The notes under the pieces are model-generated. The model was given only the letters and a program-made list of their open reading frames with translations, was not told the origin of the DNA and ran no database searches. Below, one piece after another: positions 1 to 12,783 of a stretch of DNA of 64,000 nucleotides. Made by a program: the position numbers and the translations under genes. The DNA lies in the NCBI RefSeq assembly GCF_949987535.1, contig NC_080067.1, positions 31,338,039 through 31,402,038 on the forward strand, written 5' to 3'. This stretch comes from Balaenoptera acutorostrata (taxonomy: Eukaryota; Chordata; Mammalia; Artiodactyla; Balaenopteridae). Each line of letters opens with the position of its first letter. The stretch's first letter is position 1.

Positions 1-372
1 CTGGCCCACCTCCAGGAACCCTGCTTCCCATGCCTGAGCAAGAGGCTATAAAGTACCTTTGTTTGGCTCACGGGAAACATCCTGACCAGGCCTACCTATG
101 AATGGCTGCAAGAAAGAAGAAATTAACACATACCTTCCGAAATATTTGCAACTTACCCTTTTTTCCCTTTACCTCTTCTCCTCTGACCCCTCTTGTTCTA
201 TAAAAGAAGTTAGCATCCAAACCTGGGCAAGATATTTCTTTGGGACACTAGTTCACCATCTTCTCTATCTGCTGGCTTCCCAAATAAAGTCGCTATTCTT
301 TGCCTCAACACCTTGTCTCTAGATTTATCGGCCTGTCATGCAGCAAGCAGTACGGGCTTGGACTCCATAACA
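1..372 (+). mobile_element. LTR remnant of a gammaretrovirus-like (ERV1) element, left edge cut by the window
   Basis: The stretch has LTR architecture: TATA-like boxes near 45-51 and 199-204, an AATAAA signal near 282-287, and an end in ...ATAACA at 367-372, the usual CA terminus of a retroviral LTR. An antisense L1 fragment begins immediately afterwards. No primer-binding site or gag-like coding follows, so it is a solo LTR or a fragment. The family name is not assigned, and the 5' boundary lies outside the window. Confidence 0.5.
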
Positions 373-745
373 GGCAACCACTAATGTACTTTCTGTCTCT
401 ATATATTTGCCTAGTCTGGAATATTCATATAAATGGAATTACACAACACATGGTCTTTTGTGACTGACTTCTATCACTTAGCATAATACTTTCTAGGTTC
501 ATCCATGGAGTAGCATGTATCTGTACATCATTCCTTTTTATTGCTGAATATTTCATTGTATGGATATACCACACATTTTTTATCCATTCATCAGGTGATG
601 GACATTTGGGTTGTTTCCACTTTTCGGATGTTAGAAATAATGGACATACGTTTTTATTTCTCTTAGGTATATACCTAGGAATCTACAATTGCTAGGTCAT
701 ATGGTAACCACAGGCTTGACATTTTGAGGAACTGAAAAACTTGTT
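373..745 (-). repeat. LINE-1 fragment, antisense
   Basis: Read on the minus strand this matches the late ORF2 and 3' part of L1. It has the stretch that includes 'gctgaatatttcattgtatg', the 'ttatccattcatc' block and 'gatggacatttgggttgttt', all standard antisense L1 landmarks that recur at 21440 and 61640. It is heavily diverged and has no open frame. Confidence 0.75.
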
Positions 746-914
746 TTCTGAAGTGGATGCACCATTTTACATTGAAAAACACAATTTTTACATTGTTAAG
801 ATTAGCATTTTGTGTGAAGTTATTGTTTGCTGAAAGAGAAAGTTAAACTAAATTATCTCAAATGCATTTCGTATTAGGTGATTCAGTTACACAGTGCTTT
901 AAAATTCTTAAGGC

Positions 915-1205
915 TTTTACTTTTTCTTTTAAATTTACAGAAAAAATTGAGAGAATACTAAGATAAACACTCCTAAACTCTTCACCTAAAATAACCTATT
1001 GTTAACATTTTGTCACATTTGCTATTTCTCTACACACAGGCACATGTGTGTACACACATCTTCCTGAACAATTTGAAAGTAATTTGCAAACCTCATGGCA
1101 TTTCATATCTAAATATAATATATATCCAGAAAACAAGGACATTTTTCTGCATAACCACAATATCACCATCATACCCAAGAATGTAAGAATTATTAAAACA
1201 TAAAA
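915..1205. repeat. Old L1M-like 3' region
   Basis: The segment runs from a block resembling 'acagaaaaaattgagagaat', through 'gttaacattttgtcacattt', to 'aaaacaaggacatttttctg' and 'cataaccacaatatcaccat'. It resembles the repeat at 52570-53000 and an old L1 3' region common in mammals. Divergence is high, and neither orientation nor subfamily could be fixed. Confidence 0.4.
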
Positions 1206-1294
1206 TAATACTACATATTTTTCATAAAAGTATGAAACAAAAGAAGATAATATTGTTTATCTCAGAGACTCCTTCAGAATTTCTCTCTCTAGGT

Positions 1295-1942
1295 TGACAA
1301 CAGGAAAAGAAAAGAGTCAATAAGGGACAGGAAGTGACCTTCTAAAACTGAGCAGGACCCAGTGGGCCCTCCCAGGTAAGAAGGCCTTTCTGTGTCCGTC
1401 ATTTCTTGTTTATAGAAAAAAGGTTTCAGCCTCCTAGACCTTCCCTGAGTTCCAAAGGGCAGATCCAAACAGTTACTAATTAGGGAAGTGCAGAAAGAAA
1501 CAATAGTGCAACAATGGGGGCCTGGTCCTGATTCCTCCTGAGGTGTACATAACAATCTGATACATATCTCTGAGTTCTACAGTAACTAAGGCCCCCATCC
1601 AGGTGGAGGATGGTAACTTCAGGCTGAGCACAGGCACATGGACCCCAGACTGGTTGGAACCAGAGGCTGATGATTGAGATTCCTGGAACACCACCCTGTT
1701 ACCTCACCACCAACCAATAAGAGGAGGGTTACACACCCTGAAGCCCTCCCTGCAAATTTTGCCTATTAAAAACTCCTTCCCTGAAACCCAACAGGGAGTT
1801 TGGGCTTTTTAAGCATGAGCTGCCCTGGACTCCTTGTCTGGAGCCTTACAATAAACACTACGTTTTCCTTCACTACAACCCAGTGTCAGTAGATTGGCTT
1901 TACTGTGTGTAGGCGAGCATATCCAAGTTTGATTTGGTAACA
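1295..1942 (+). mobile_element. Solo LTR, gammaretrovirus-like (ERV1)
   Basis: The right end is clear. It has a CCAAT-type box with 'ccaaccaataagaggagg' near 1709, a TATTAAAA box near 1764, an AATAAA near 1851, then a U5-like tail ending in GGTAACA at 1936-1942. The left end is taken at a TGACAA at 1295 and is uncertain, because I could not find a matching target duplication. It is about 650 bp long, with no internal retroviral coding on either side. The frames across it are incidental. Confidence 0.65.
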
Positions 1943-3149
1943 CTTCTATTTTACCTGTATTATTTTTTCCTAAAGAAAATAAATATATATATAGCAAAAT
2001 GTTAACATTTGTTAATATGAACTGTGCCTATACATGTTTATTTTTCTTATATTTAATAGTAAACGTTGAAATGTTTCTTTAATTAAAAAAAAAAAAAGAG
2101 TCTGAGTAATTGAAGTTTACATTACCCTGGATGAAAAATTTTCTAATGATGGTAATATGAAATTACTATTGTCTTGTAAATGAAAAATGGTTTAATATTA
2201 GAATTTGATATGGTTCAACCTACTATACTTATATTATACTGGTGTAATATAATTTTTGTATATACATGTATATATAACATATTTATAAAACCATTACAAG
2301 GGATACTTATTGAGATATGAAGCAATATCTGTTGGTTTGATTTTCATGACCACATACATAGATAGAAATCTTGAAGACCAGACTATAATACAAAAGCAAA
2401 TGCTGAGCAGCACACTTGCCAGGCCTCTTGGAGGAGATCCTTTGGAGTAAACACTACAGAGACAGGATTAAAGGTGGGTACCTGGGCCCCTCACTGTCCC
2501 ACACACACTAGTGCAGCTCACAGCAATGTAACAGCACTGAATGGCAGACTCTGGAAGAGATACTCTGATCCTGGGCTGCGGGGTTTTTGAACTTTATGAT
2601 GAAGAAAATTTCAACACTTCCACCATGTGATCAGAGGCTGTAATACAACAGCACTATAACGTGGCTGCATGTCTACCCCACCAGCTCAGCATACTTGCTC
2701 AGGTGAGTACCACTGTGACCCAGGACAGATTCCAAGCCTTCTGGTCGACCTGACTGTTCCATGCACTTGGCTGTAGCTAGTTTCCATGGAGTTTTGTAGG
2801 CGGTCAACTTCCTTCTGGGGCACCAACCTGTAGAGATATTGTCTTCAATAAATTAATCCTTTCCTCACAAATGCCAAAGAAATTCATTATTTTCCTTTGT
2901 AAAACATTAATCTAGAAAAGGAGTACATTCCTTAAATGATAGAAATAAATATAGAAAGCTGGTGGGGTAGACTCTACTATATTAAGAACTATATGAAATA
3001 TACGGATATGTAAGAGGTTATGAAATATAATGGAAAAAGCATTGGAGGATAGGTCTGGAGATGCGGATTACAGTCCTTATATTTTCGCTGTTTACTTCAG
3101 TGATCCCCAGCAAGCCACTAAAATTTTTGGACCTCCTAATTTTTATTTA
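1943..3149. other. Mostly unassigned AT-rich DNA, with a possible LTR-like block at 2390-2860
   Basis: From 1943 to 2390 it is AT-rich with an A13 run near 2085 and no recognisable gene. The block 2390-2860 is less AT-rich and ends with an AATAAA-containing sequence near 2848, which would suit a degenerate LTR. I cannot name a family. From 2880 to 3149 I see nothing distinctive. Confidence 0.3.
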
Positions 3150-3461
3150 AAAGTTGATCTAGGGCTTCCCTGGTGGTGCAGTGGTTGAGAATCTGCCTGC
3201 TAATGCAGGGGACACGGGTTCGAGTCCTGGTCTGGGAAGATCCCACATGCCGCAGAGCAACTAGGCCCATGAGCCACAACTACTGAGCCTGCGCGTCTGG
3301 AGCCTGTGCTCCATGACAAGAGAGGCCGCGATAGTGAGAGGCCCGCGCACCGCGATGAAGAGTGGCCCCCGCTTGCCACAACTAGAGAAAGCCCTCGTAC
3401 AGAAACAAAGACCCAACACAACCAAAAAAAAAAAAAATTAATTAATTAAAAAATTGATCTA
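3150..3461 (+). mobile_element. CHR-type SINE with target-site duplications
   Basis: The body starts at 3162 with 'gggcttccctggtggtgcag'. It carries the tRNA-like A box and a B box with 'ggttcgagtcc', and ends in an A-rich tail. Flanking repeats of 12 bp at 3150-3161 (aaagttgatcta) and 3450-3461 (aaaattgatcta) differ at one base, which marks L1-mediated retroposition. This tRNA-derived family is typical of Cetacea and their relatives. The antisense 73-codon frame inside it is meaningless and recurs in the other copies. Confidence 0.93.
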
Positions 3462-4229
3462 AAAATAAATATCGAAATTTTATCTGAAAATAGAATGACT
3501 GTTGAAAAACTCTTTGGCTAATGTCTGTTTCTTAGAGTTCTGAATCTTAAATGACCAATTAATTAATTTAGATTCTGGAAAGAGAAGAGTTTTACTTTGA
3601 GGTTTTCTGATTTGGAGCCAAGAATCTTACTATTTAAAACTATTTAAAAAGAATTTCAGACATTTTATTTTGTTTTGTTAAGTAACTAACCCTTTCGACA
3701 TGCCCCTGGTATGGTATACACTAGATACTGTAGGTTTTTCATGGCGAATAGGGAAAAGGGTGTCCTTTAAATATTTTTACTCCTGGATCTCATTCTGATT
3801 TTCATTGTTATTAATTTTTATATTTTACTCTATAATAGTCCTTATTAAGAAACATAAATATATTTGCTTTTTTTCTTTATTAATCAGTACTTCTCAACTA
3901 GATTTTCAATGCTTAATCAGAGTTTTATCTCCTCTTTTAAATTTTATAACTTGGTAATATTAAAAACTGGAAAAGTACTGCCATGAATAGTCAACATAAG
4001 ACATCTTTTCAAAGAGGAAACTAAGGTATGTGGCCTTGTAAGATTTAATAAATATTTTTCCCAGTGCTTGAAGAATTGAAGGGGAACCCTCAGAATATTA
4101 TGGGTAAGGACTGCTCTTAATTTAGCACTTTCACTAATTTCATTCCTGGCTCATTCTATTCTCCAAACTTATCATTCCACTAATATTTTATGATAAAACT
4201 AGAAAAAGGGATAAAAAGAAGGGTATGAA
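3462..4229. other. No feature seen
   Basis: AT-rich intergenic sequence with scattered short ORFs only. I recognise no gene, RNA gene or repeat. Confidence 0.5.
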
Positions 4230-4430
4230 AATGGCTAACATTTTATGGGACTTTACATTTAACATCTCTACATACAATCTCATTTCATTTTCTTAGCTTC
4301 TGTGGTATGAAAAATGGAACTTGAGCAAGTCATGAGGTTTGCCCCAGAGCTCATAGCTAATATGTTATAGAGTTGAACTGGAATTCTGATCTTTAGATTC
4401 TGGGTTTTGTGACCAGATAGCATTAGCTCT
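4230..4430 (-). repeat. MIR SINE, antisense, diverged
   Basis: The minus strand shows the MIR core order. Next to an uncertain left end are a 'tgacttgctcaagttcc' block, an 'agctatgagctctggggcaa' block and an 'aactctataacatattagct' stretch resembling the reversed MIR body. The match is weak but ordered. The adjoining 4610-4700 and 4830-4855 (caataaatgctg) may be further MIR debris. Confidence 0.5.
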
Positions 4431-7400
4431 TTCAACAGACAATAGGATTGTTTTCCATGTCATTGACTGTTTCCCCACTGCCTGAAGTCCTATTCTGGAA
4501 ATAAAGTAGCAAAGACTGTGTATATGAGTGCTCTCCTTTGATGTAAATGTATAAGCCACACACTGTGTTGTTACAGGAAGTCTAGGCCCCTCCCCAAAAT
4601 ATTCTCTGGGCCCCTCAGGAGTCCCTGTGGAACCTAGGAAAATGCATGACACCTACTAAATTCTTGCCAAGTGTTAATATTATCATTATTGCCCATCTTA
4701 CTCCACCTTTCTCTGTATATCACCTCTGCCCTTCACATACCATTTCATGTGCCACCCTTCTGCCCAGTTCACTGTGCTCCAGACTGCTAACTGATGCCCT
4801 TCCCTTTTATTCCTCAGCACACACCTAACAAAAAGCTAAGTGTTCAATAAATGCTGTTAAGGTTTTCCTATAATGGAATTATGGGGCAGGAAAGGAAATT
4901 GAAACCTGAATATTTTTTCCAAGTTATTGCCCCAACTAGCATTTCCTCCTCTGCCAGTTTTTCTGCTTGGCTATGCCCTCTCTTAGGCCTTGTGCTGGGT
5001 TATTGATATTTTCCCATCTATCTCAAGTAGCACCCGCTGTCTGCTGCTTTCTGTCTCTCAGACTCCAGACTTCAAATCTCAGCCTCTGGCCTCAACTAGA
5101 AGAAGCCAAAAATAATTTCGCATCATAAATATCTCTTCATTCACGGAAGACAATCCTTTCACATTTTGGTGCAAAACAGGTTATGCTTGACTGTCACAAA
5201 TGTTGCTTTTCTTGAATAGATATTGTTTTACTTTTGTGTAGCCAAGTAGACTGTTGGTGGTTTCTAAAAGCAGAAAGCTGTGAACCTCAAATGCAAATGC
5301 AATCAGCTAATTCTAGCTGCAGAAATATTAATAGAAGTTTATTTTCACTTTCTTCCTCTTCTTTTTTAAGCAACAAAAATCACAGATCCATTTTGCAGAC
5401 AGGACTTAGTCACTCAAATCTCCACCCCTACCTCCAAAGTTCCTGTAAACAGACTGCTTTTCCCAAGATCAGAAGTAGCTCAGTCTGGACACAAAAACAC
5501 AGTGGCAGTGGATAATATTGCTAACTCTTCCAGATCCAAAGCCAGGGTTCTGGTTTCCCCCAATTATAATTACTCTTTAAGCAAAACTTAAAAGAAGAAA
5601 ACAAGAATTAGAATATATGAGTGAGTTTTCCTTCAGAATGTGGGCTAGGCATAATTTGCAAATGAGATTTCTATACTAGTCTGATTATTTACAGGTGAGG
5701 AAAGGTGGAATCATAATGTCTTTCTGTTTTTATTTGCTCATTTGATTGTCTTATTGATATATTCTTTAAACTAAAATGACTTTTTTATTCTTATAAATTA
5801 AAGGCACTTATTCAACCTGCTCTTTTCCCACATCTGCTCTTTTAAAGCTTCGACTAGCATCGAAGGAGGCTGGGATATTTAAAGAAACTGAAAAAAGTTA
5901 AAAACTTTCATTTCATCAGAGGAGATGAAGATGGTTAAGTAAAATGATATGAGCCCTGCAGATGTAGGACTTTGTAAGCTTATCCTTGAATTCAAGGCTT
6001 TATTCTGAATAATAGAATGAAAGACTTCCAGGTGACCTTTGAGACAATCTCAGATGACCCTATGTTGTGCAAATAATGAGGCAAATAAGACCTCTTCTAA
6101 GGAAAAGTAGTGGAATCTAGTTTGGAACATAGGTCTCTTCTGCGCGAGCACAAAGACCAGGGTTCCATACAATTCACCTACCTACCAAGTCAGTTAAGAT
6201 GCTCTATTTCTTATATCTTCTTTTATATAGATGACTTGTTATAAAGTAAGTCCGTATTTCCAGTGGTTTCCCCCTTCAAACGTATGGTTAGACAAATGTA
6301 AACATTAAAAGAGAAAAAGAAACTTTTGAGAGGGGACTGTTAATAGTGGATAAATAATTTGTACAGAAATGCACCCTCACTTCTCTTTGTATAGTTGGGC
6401 ATTATCGTTTGACATTGTGAAGTTCATCTGTCTCTTCCTCTGTGAAGTTCTCTCCTCTCCCCCAGAAGAAGAGGAAAATGTTTTTGCTTCAAAAGAGTAA
6501 AGAACATCTGTCCCACCCTGCACCCTCAGCCCTGGTTGCCCATGAACAAGGGCAAATATATCATTAAACGAGGCATCAAATATCAAACAAACTTGTTTTC
6601 TATCTCATCTCAAACCTATTATGAATTTAAAATTCTGCTCTCTCAATTATAACAACACAAGATTGAATTTCATAAAGCTCTATGTGTAATATTGAAGCAA
6701 TTCACTCAGGTGATAGCAGTTATATTTGCGTATGCCTGGTACCATTCACTTCACTTTTCATTAAATGTGTGTTAACCTAAAACTACCCTAGACTATAAAA
6801 GTGTAAGAGGATTGTGATAACATACCATTAAAGTGACAGTAAATCAGCAGAAACAACATCATAACATTAGATTTTCTAGTTCAGTTGCTTTGCTGACTGT
6901 AAATATAGACATTCTTCCATGAAGTTATATTTTCAATGAGCACAACTGAAAATACAAGTTGTGTCTTAAAGCCTGCTCTTAAAACCAGGAAAATGAAAGT
7001 AAATTTAGATGTGGAGTTAACCCTATTTTCATTATGAAAATTAAAGCTGGGAAAAATATCTAATTACAGTATCTAATTTGCAGCAATATGCTTTCCTACT
7101 GAAATACACTAAACTGTATCCATGAGATGCAAATGGAGCCATTTATTGACACAAACCTTCCTGTAAAATTACTCAGGCTTGTTCACTATTCCAAATGTTG
7201 CGATATTGCTGTGGTTTTAAAATACAAAAAAGGAAAAACCATGTAATTACCATAATTGTATATCTATGATAGAATTTCTACTCCAAAACTTTGTCAAGAA
7301 GCAACATTGACACTTTTTAAACACCTAAGTATTTCTTCTTTCCTGACTTATGTTATTTTTGTTCTTCTGGAAATTTTATTAAACCAATTATAGGAATGTT

Positions 7401-8109
7401 ATTTAATGAAAAGAGAAAAAGTACTCGTCACCTTAATATGACCTCTGCTTTCATTTTAGTAGATTTCCTTTTCATGCATGTCTCAAATCTGCGCAACATT
7501 TTAACCTGTGTGAGGTTCTCGCAGAATTTCAATGCCATTCCATATTCAGCCTCCTGGTAGAAAACCCCAAGCTAAAGAGAATGACTGGGAAATAATTCCT
7601 GTGGTTTTCCAAAGGCATCCTGGAGGTGAATGGAGATTATCTGGTGTTGTGGAAAGGTAAACAATAAAGGAAACATTTATAGTAAGAGATTCCAAAATTC
7701 ATTTGTGGTGAATTCCATCAACTATGGGTGTTGGCTCTTATGATAACAACAAAACATTTGTGCAACTCCCTAGAATGTAGAAAGTGGTCCTGTAGACACG
7801 TTTTCAGTTGATTAATATGAAATTCTAATAATGTACCCACTGTCATTGATATACTCTGCCAATTGGAAACCAAGTCTCCTGTCTTCAAATTATTTACCCC
7901 TAGGAATAGAGTGGGGAATTAGCAGCACCCAGCTAGAAGTGGTGTCTTCTCCTGCTTTTCTCCACAGTACTGTTCCCCAGGAGTCCACACTGCAGACAAC
8001 AGATATTCTTATCCACCTTTGTGTTTCTGATTCATGATGGCAGAATAAAAATTTGGAATTAAATAATTTAATTCTAATATTTTTCTGCTCCCTCCTCCCC
8101 TCCCCCCAA
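4431..8109. other. Unassigned intergenic DNA
   Basis: I see no gene, RNA gene or confidently named repeat in this 3.7-kb stretch. Frames of 60-95 codons occur at 4365, 4646, 5234, 6377, 7831 and 7890. None has a recognisable protein motif, and the composition is ordinary AT-rich intergenic DNA. Confidence 0.5.
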
Positions 8110-8110
8110 A

Positions 8111-8143
<33 letters not shown>
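8110..8143. repeat. (CA)n microsatellite
   Basis: About 16 nearly perfect CA dinucleotides follow a CT/CCCC-rich stretch. The antisense frame of repeated Cys-Val over it is an artefact of the repeat. Confidence 0.97.
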
Positions 8144-8145
<2 letters not shown>

Positions 8146-8769
8146 TTTCTGGTGTACTTAAGTACTGTGGATATGTTTCAATCCCTAATATTTGACTTGT
8201 AAAGAGAGTCCTGGAGTCTCTGATAGTATCTCTGGCTTCTAATGGCTACCTTTAAATCTACCTCTGCAATCTTCTCCCCCAGAAACTAGCATCTAAAAAG
8301 TGCGTTTTAGAAAAGCAATATATGTACTATCACAAGTTTACTGGGGAAAAAAATTGTACCACTGAATTCCATCAAATGTGCAGTCCAAATCCAATATTGA
8401 GCTGCCTCGCTGTAAGAATTTTTGCACTTTCCTTGATTAAAAGAAAGCATGGAATGAAAAATCAAGTATATAGTGATATAGTAATATAACACATCAATGA
8501 CTTTCTATAAAATATTTTCAGTCTTATAATCAATGAATAGACATAGAATAACTATTTTTCATGTAATAACTGACCAAATCACAAGTTATATGCTTACATA
8601 AAGTTTTGATATTCTAGTCTCAAAAATCAAGCTTTGAGACAACGCCAAAGTAGTAGACAATTTTTTTAAGTGAAAAGGTGATAGCAGCTGAATTTAGTAA
8701 GTTTTCTTCTGGAAGGTAGGATTGTCTGAAGGCTGAAAAATATATGAGAAACAGCTATAAACTTCTATA

Positions 8770-8935
8770 AAAATCTGACTTGCTCTGGCTCCCAAAAATC
8801 GCAGGTTTAGAATCCCTTCTCTTCTGATAAGTAGCTGTGTGGCCCTAGGTAAATTACTCTCTCTGTTATGGTATCCTTATCTGTAAATGAGAAATCCCTC
8901 CTCAACAACCTACCTCATTGCAATGGTAGAAAAAG
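8770..8935 (+). repeat. MIR SINE, sense
   Basis: Ordered MIR landmarks appear: 'tagctgtgtggccctaggta', then 'aattactctctctgt' and 'tccttatctgtaaatgag', followed by 'cctacctcattgcaatg'. The order and spacing suit the MIR core and 3' part. Confidence 0.7.
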
Positions 8936-9474
8936 AAAAGGAAATATTTATGCTGGAATATTGAGATAGTATTAGACTCATTCTGTTTTCCATTTTGTTA
9001 ACTTTAAAATGATATATTGTCAATTTTAACACAGCACTCTACTTATTATGAAATGCTTTAAGGAGTCCCATATCAGAATTTGCATCTGTAATATAAGTCA
9101 CTGAATAACAAGACATCTAAGCTATTTAATATAAAGATTTAAAATTTGGAAATATTTTTAAGGGAATAGTATAAGTGGTGGACTCACTACTCCTTCTACC
9201 AAAAACATTTCCCTACTTCCCTAGAGAAATCAACATTTTCAAGTATCTTTATTCACATTATTGATCATTTACCTAGAATGTTTTCCCTCTTCTTTTCCTC
9301 CAAATACATCTCTGCTCATCCTTAAAGCCCCAGCCCTCTTTCTTTGAATTCTAACTACATATATGTTTGTCACCACACCATTGAAACCTCTTTTCTTGCT
9401 CACAGATTTGTCGCTGTATGTTAAATGCGTCTCCCTGTTCCAGGTGTACTGAGCAGTGATGTTTCATACTGTGC

Positions 9475-9705
9475 ACGGTGTTAGCACTCTGGTGCTGGAG
9501 TTATGTAGACACTAATCAGAATTGGTGCTTATACTCGTCATTTTATGGCTTGGAGCAAGTTATCCAACTAGTCTTATTTTCCTTATCTTTAAAATGTCAA
9601 ATTTTTATTTTGAGTATTTAAAAGTATAGAATGCTTTTGGATAAGCCCTGCATACAATGAGCTTTCAACAAATGATAGTTGTTATGGTTATTATTATTAA
9701 TATTA
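9475..9705 (+). repeat. MIR SINE, sense
   Basis: The series 'agcactctggtgctggagtt', 'tggcttggagcaagttatcc', 'ttccttatctttaaaatg' and 'aatgagctttcaacaaatg', ending in a TATT-rich tail, follows the MIR body from its tRNA-related part to its 3' end. It is diverged. Confidence 0.65.
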
Positions 9706-11770
9706 TTTACCTCCTCTTCCATAATAGCTAACACGGCACTCGCCACATCATTTGTGATCCACAAATACCTGTTGTGTAAATAATCCCTTTATAACTGCAG
9801 CATTGAGATCAACAGTAATGGACACATTTTAAGTTCTTTGTGTTATATTTTTATTCCATACCATTATGTTTGGTACTGATGATTTGGTTCACTGCATATT
9901 CAAAAACATGGAATTCCATCCTACTATTAAAGAAATATCTCTGTGTTCCAAAACACTAATCATTTTTATGGATGTTGGCATTTTGACATAGTCAAGTGTC
10001 TCAAATAACAACCTAATGAAGTCAGAAAAGAAGAAAGAACTAAAATACACATCAAGGTCCAGAGATAAAACTAATAAATAATTTCTATGAATATGTATAT
10101 TCAGAGAGGCTCTGAACATACATTTTTCCAAATGCCAAAAGCCAGAGGTTATAATGCTCTGTTTAACCTGGAATATCAACATCCTGTAATGACTGGCTGA
10201 GATCAAGAGTAAACTGGAAACATTACCAAAATATCATATTTTAATTCAACTAGCTTACCAAAAGTTTTAGTGGTTAAATTTTTAAAGCTTCACAGCTGTG
10301 GTACAGGAACAATAATTTCTCCTCACTGTCAGCTCCCGGGTTGCTGCTGCAATCAATATACTGCACTTTCACAGCAGAAAATAGATGTTCACTGTCAAAT
10401 GAAATCAATGAAGAAGCAAGATATTTAAGAGTAACTCAGTTATTTCCTAACACTCCATTATTTTTTTTTTTTTGGTTCTCTGTATAATCTTTCTTAAAAA
10501 GTCCTATTAAAAATGATTTATCATTGATATGGTTTTTATGTTTTTCCTTCTCATGAAATGTTGAGTGGTAGAGCTGGCATTCTACTTTTATTTCATCAGC
10601 ACAATAAACCAGAAATTACAAAACAAGTTCTTTGCTAGAAAGTCTTGGGCTAAATGGAATTAAATATCTAAGAATCATGTAGCGTTCTTGTTTTGTTTAA
10701 TGTATAAATATTGAATTTTAACCACATACACTGTGGTTAAAACATCTGCAAAGATCGACATTGGTAATATAATGTAGATTAATACCTCTTATTTTGCAGT
10801 ATGTTATTTAGAGTTTTATAAGCATTAGTTGGTTTAAAATATATATATTCTTCCAAAAGTTATCTAGCTAAGTTATCTATGCCCTCTCTTTTAACATTCC
10901 TATTGCCAATCTATCTCTTGATAAATTTAAACATTTGAATGTTCTCAATAAATGGTTACATATGTGGAATTAACAGTTTCAGAATAATTAATTAGTGCTG
11001 CATTTGATGGTTACAATAAGTACTTCATACTCCCCCAGAAAAATTGAATTTTTTCGTATAAAGCACATAAAGATTTAACAGAAGTTTCAACAAAAATCCT
11101 TACCTATATTTGAAATGGATATTCAGATAATCAGATATTAAATGACAAACCCCAAAGATGGGCTTTATATGCACTGTTGATATTGTCATGATGCTTATCT
11201 ATGATGATAACCAATATGATCAAATGATCACGGATTATGCAAAGTTCAGGGCTTTCATAAGTGACACTTAAGTGGGTCTTTGAACTTCCAAAACTCAACG
11301 ATGAAACCCAATAGCAGATTTTGGCTGAATACTGAGACCAAAGCATTATATTCATGTATCCTTAATAAACTTTTCTAAATACACATAAATGCACAAATAT
11401 CTTTATAATGAAATAGGTGCATATTACTGAAATATAAAGTACACCACATATACCACTTTATGTCCTTTTCCACTTACCATCTTATATTTAACAGTTTATT
11501 ATATATATAAAAAAAACTACTTTAGTAGTTGTGCAACATCCCAATATCTGGCTATATCATATTTTCATAACCATTTCTTTATCACTGGGCTCTCTGGATT
11601 TAAATTTTAAAATTTAAAACTTTCTATTATGTAGCACATACAACTTTAACACTTAGAAAGACAAAACTCTTTTTTTAATTATATTAACACAAAATCCATC
11701 AAATATTTATTAAAGGACAAAATTGTACAGCTAAAGGTTGAAGCATTAATTAAAATAAATTATCAAAAAA
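9706..11770. other. No feature seen
   Basis: AT-rich sequence. A 105-codon antisense frame at 9889-10206 has no recognisable motif and lies in featureless DNA, so it is not called as a gene. I recognise no repeat family. Confidence 0.45.
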
Positions 11771-12103
11771 AGCCAAAATAGGGCTTCCCTGGTGGTGCAG
11801 TGGTTGAGAATCTGCCTGCTAATGCAGGGGACACGGGTTCGAGCCCTGGTCTGGGAAGATCCCACATGCCGCGGAGTAACTAAGCCCGTGAGCCACGGCT
11901 ACTGAGCCTGCGCGTCTGGAGCCTGTGCTCCGCAACAAGAGAGGCCGCGATAGTGAGAGGCCCGTGCACCGCGATGAAGAGTGGCCTCCGCTTGCCGTAA
12001 CTAGAGAAAGCCCTAGCACAGAAACGAAGACCCAACATAGCAATCAATCAATCAATAAATAAAATAAATCTTTAAAAAAAAAAAGAAAAAAAAAGCCAAA
12101 ATA
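11771..12103 (+). mobile_element. CHR-type SINE with perfect target-site duplications
   Basis: The body begins at 11781 with the 'gggcttccctggtggtgcag' head, has a B box with 'ggttcgagccc', and ends with a (CAAT)n/(AAAT)n and A-rich tail. Perfect 10-bp direct repeats (agccaaaata) flank it at 11771-11780 and 12094-12103. It is very close in sequence to the copies at 3162 and 33089, so these belong to the same younger subfamily. Confidence 0.95.
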
Positions 12104-12694
12104 TTTTTATATGTAAAAAACATACAGTGTGTTAAATGAGAAGAATGTAAATCAGAATTTCAACCAGTGTCCTTGAAATCATTTGTGATGGAGGAAAGAA
12201 AGGAAGAGAGGAAGAAGAGAGGGATGAAGGTAGGGGAAAAAATACTGTCCCTCATTGTCAGATTTAGCATTGAGCAGAATTTCAATAAACTTTGCTGCAT
12301 TGATAAACTTAAAATATATATGTCATCTATTCTAGATTCTTATTACTTTCAAACTGGTGTGAATAAAAATTTGAAATTTTCTTCCAATTTTCAATTTAAA
12401 ACGTAGCTTTATTTATTTTTTACTTGTCTATGCTTAGGACTCCTTCAGAAATTCATGTTTTCAAATACAAGACGTTATTATTGAAATGTGTGAGTATATA
12501 TATACTAGTATATGTAAATGTGTAACAGATGATCATGTCATAGACCGTTGTACATGCATATATATATATGCATACACATACAGTCTAACAATGTTAATTC
12601 TTTTTTCTTTAATTTTGAATAATCTTTAGATCATAAGCATAAGAAATACTCAAAATGTCTCTTTCTAAGAATTTATATCCATGTATATTTATGG

Positions 12695-12739
<45 letters not shown>

Positions 12740-12783
12740 GAGATTTGGGACCTTTAATTCATTGTTATCAAATAACTCTGTTC
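12104..12783. other. Unassigned AT-rich DNA with a (TA)n tract
   Basis: There is no recognisable gene. It holds a TA dinucleotide microsatellite at about 12701-12737 and smaller TA tracts near 12495 and 12560. Confidence 0.6.

Noticed and set aside
3200..3421. Antisense frame of 73 codons, repeated nearly word for word at 11819-12043 and 33073-33327 and in antisense copies elsewhere
   Set aside because: It is the reverse strand of the CHR SINE body, not a protein family. Its recurrence follows the SINE, with no start context.
3162..3450. tRNA gene within a CHR SINE
   Set aside because: The A and B box likeness is inherited from the tRNA ancestor of the SINE. The copy lacks a folded cloverleaf and is dispersed with target duplications.
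8110..8143. Regular short repeats that might suggest a CRISPR array
   Set aside because: These are dinucleotide microsatellites in a mammalian genome. No repeat-spacer pattern occurs anywhere in the window.
9889..10206. 105-codon antisense frame in AT-rich DNA
   Set aside because: The composition is AT-rich and no motif, repeat likeness or regulatory context was recognised. Length alone is not enough.
12700..12740. Possible matrix-attachment or origin signal in the TA tract
   Set aside because: A TA dinucleotide run alone is a common microsatellite and gives no evidence for either function.
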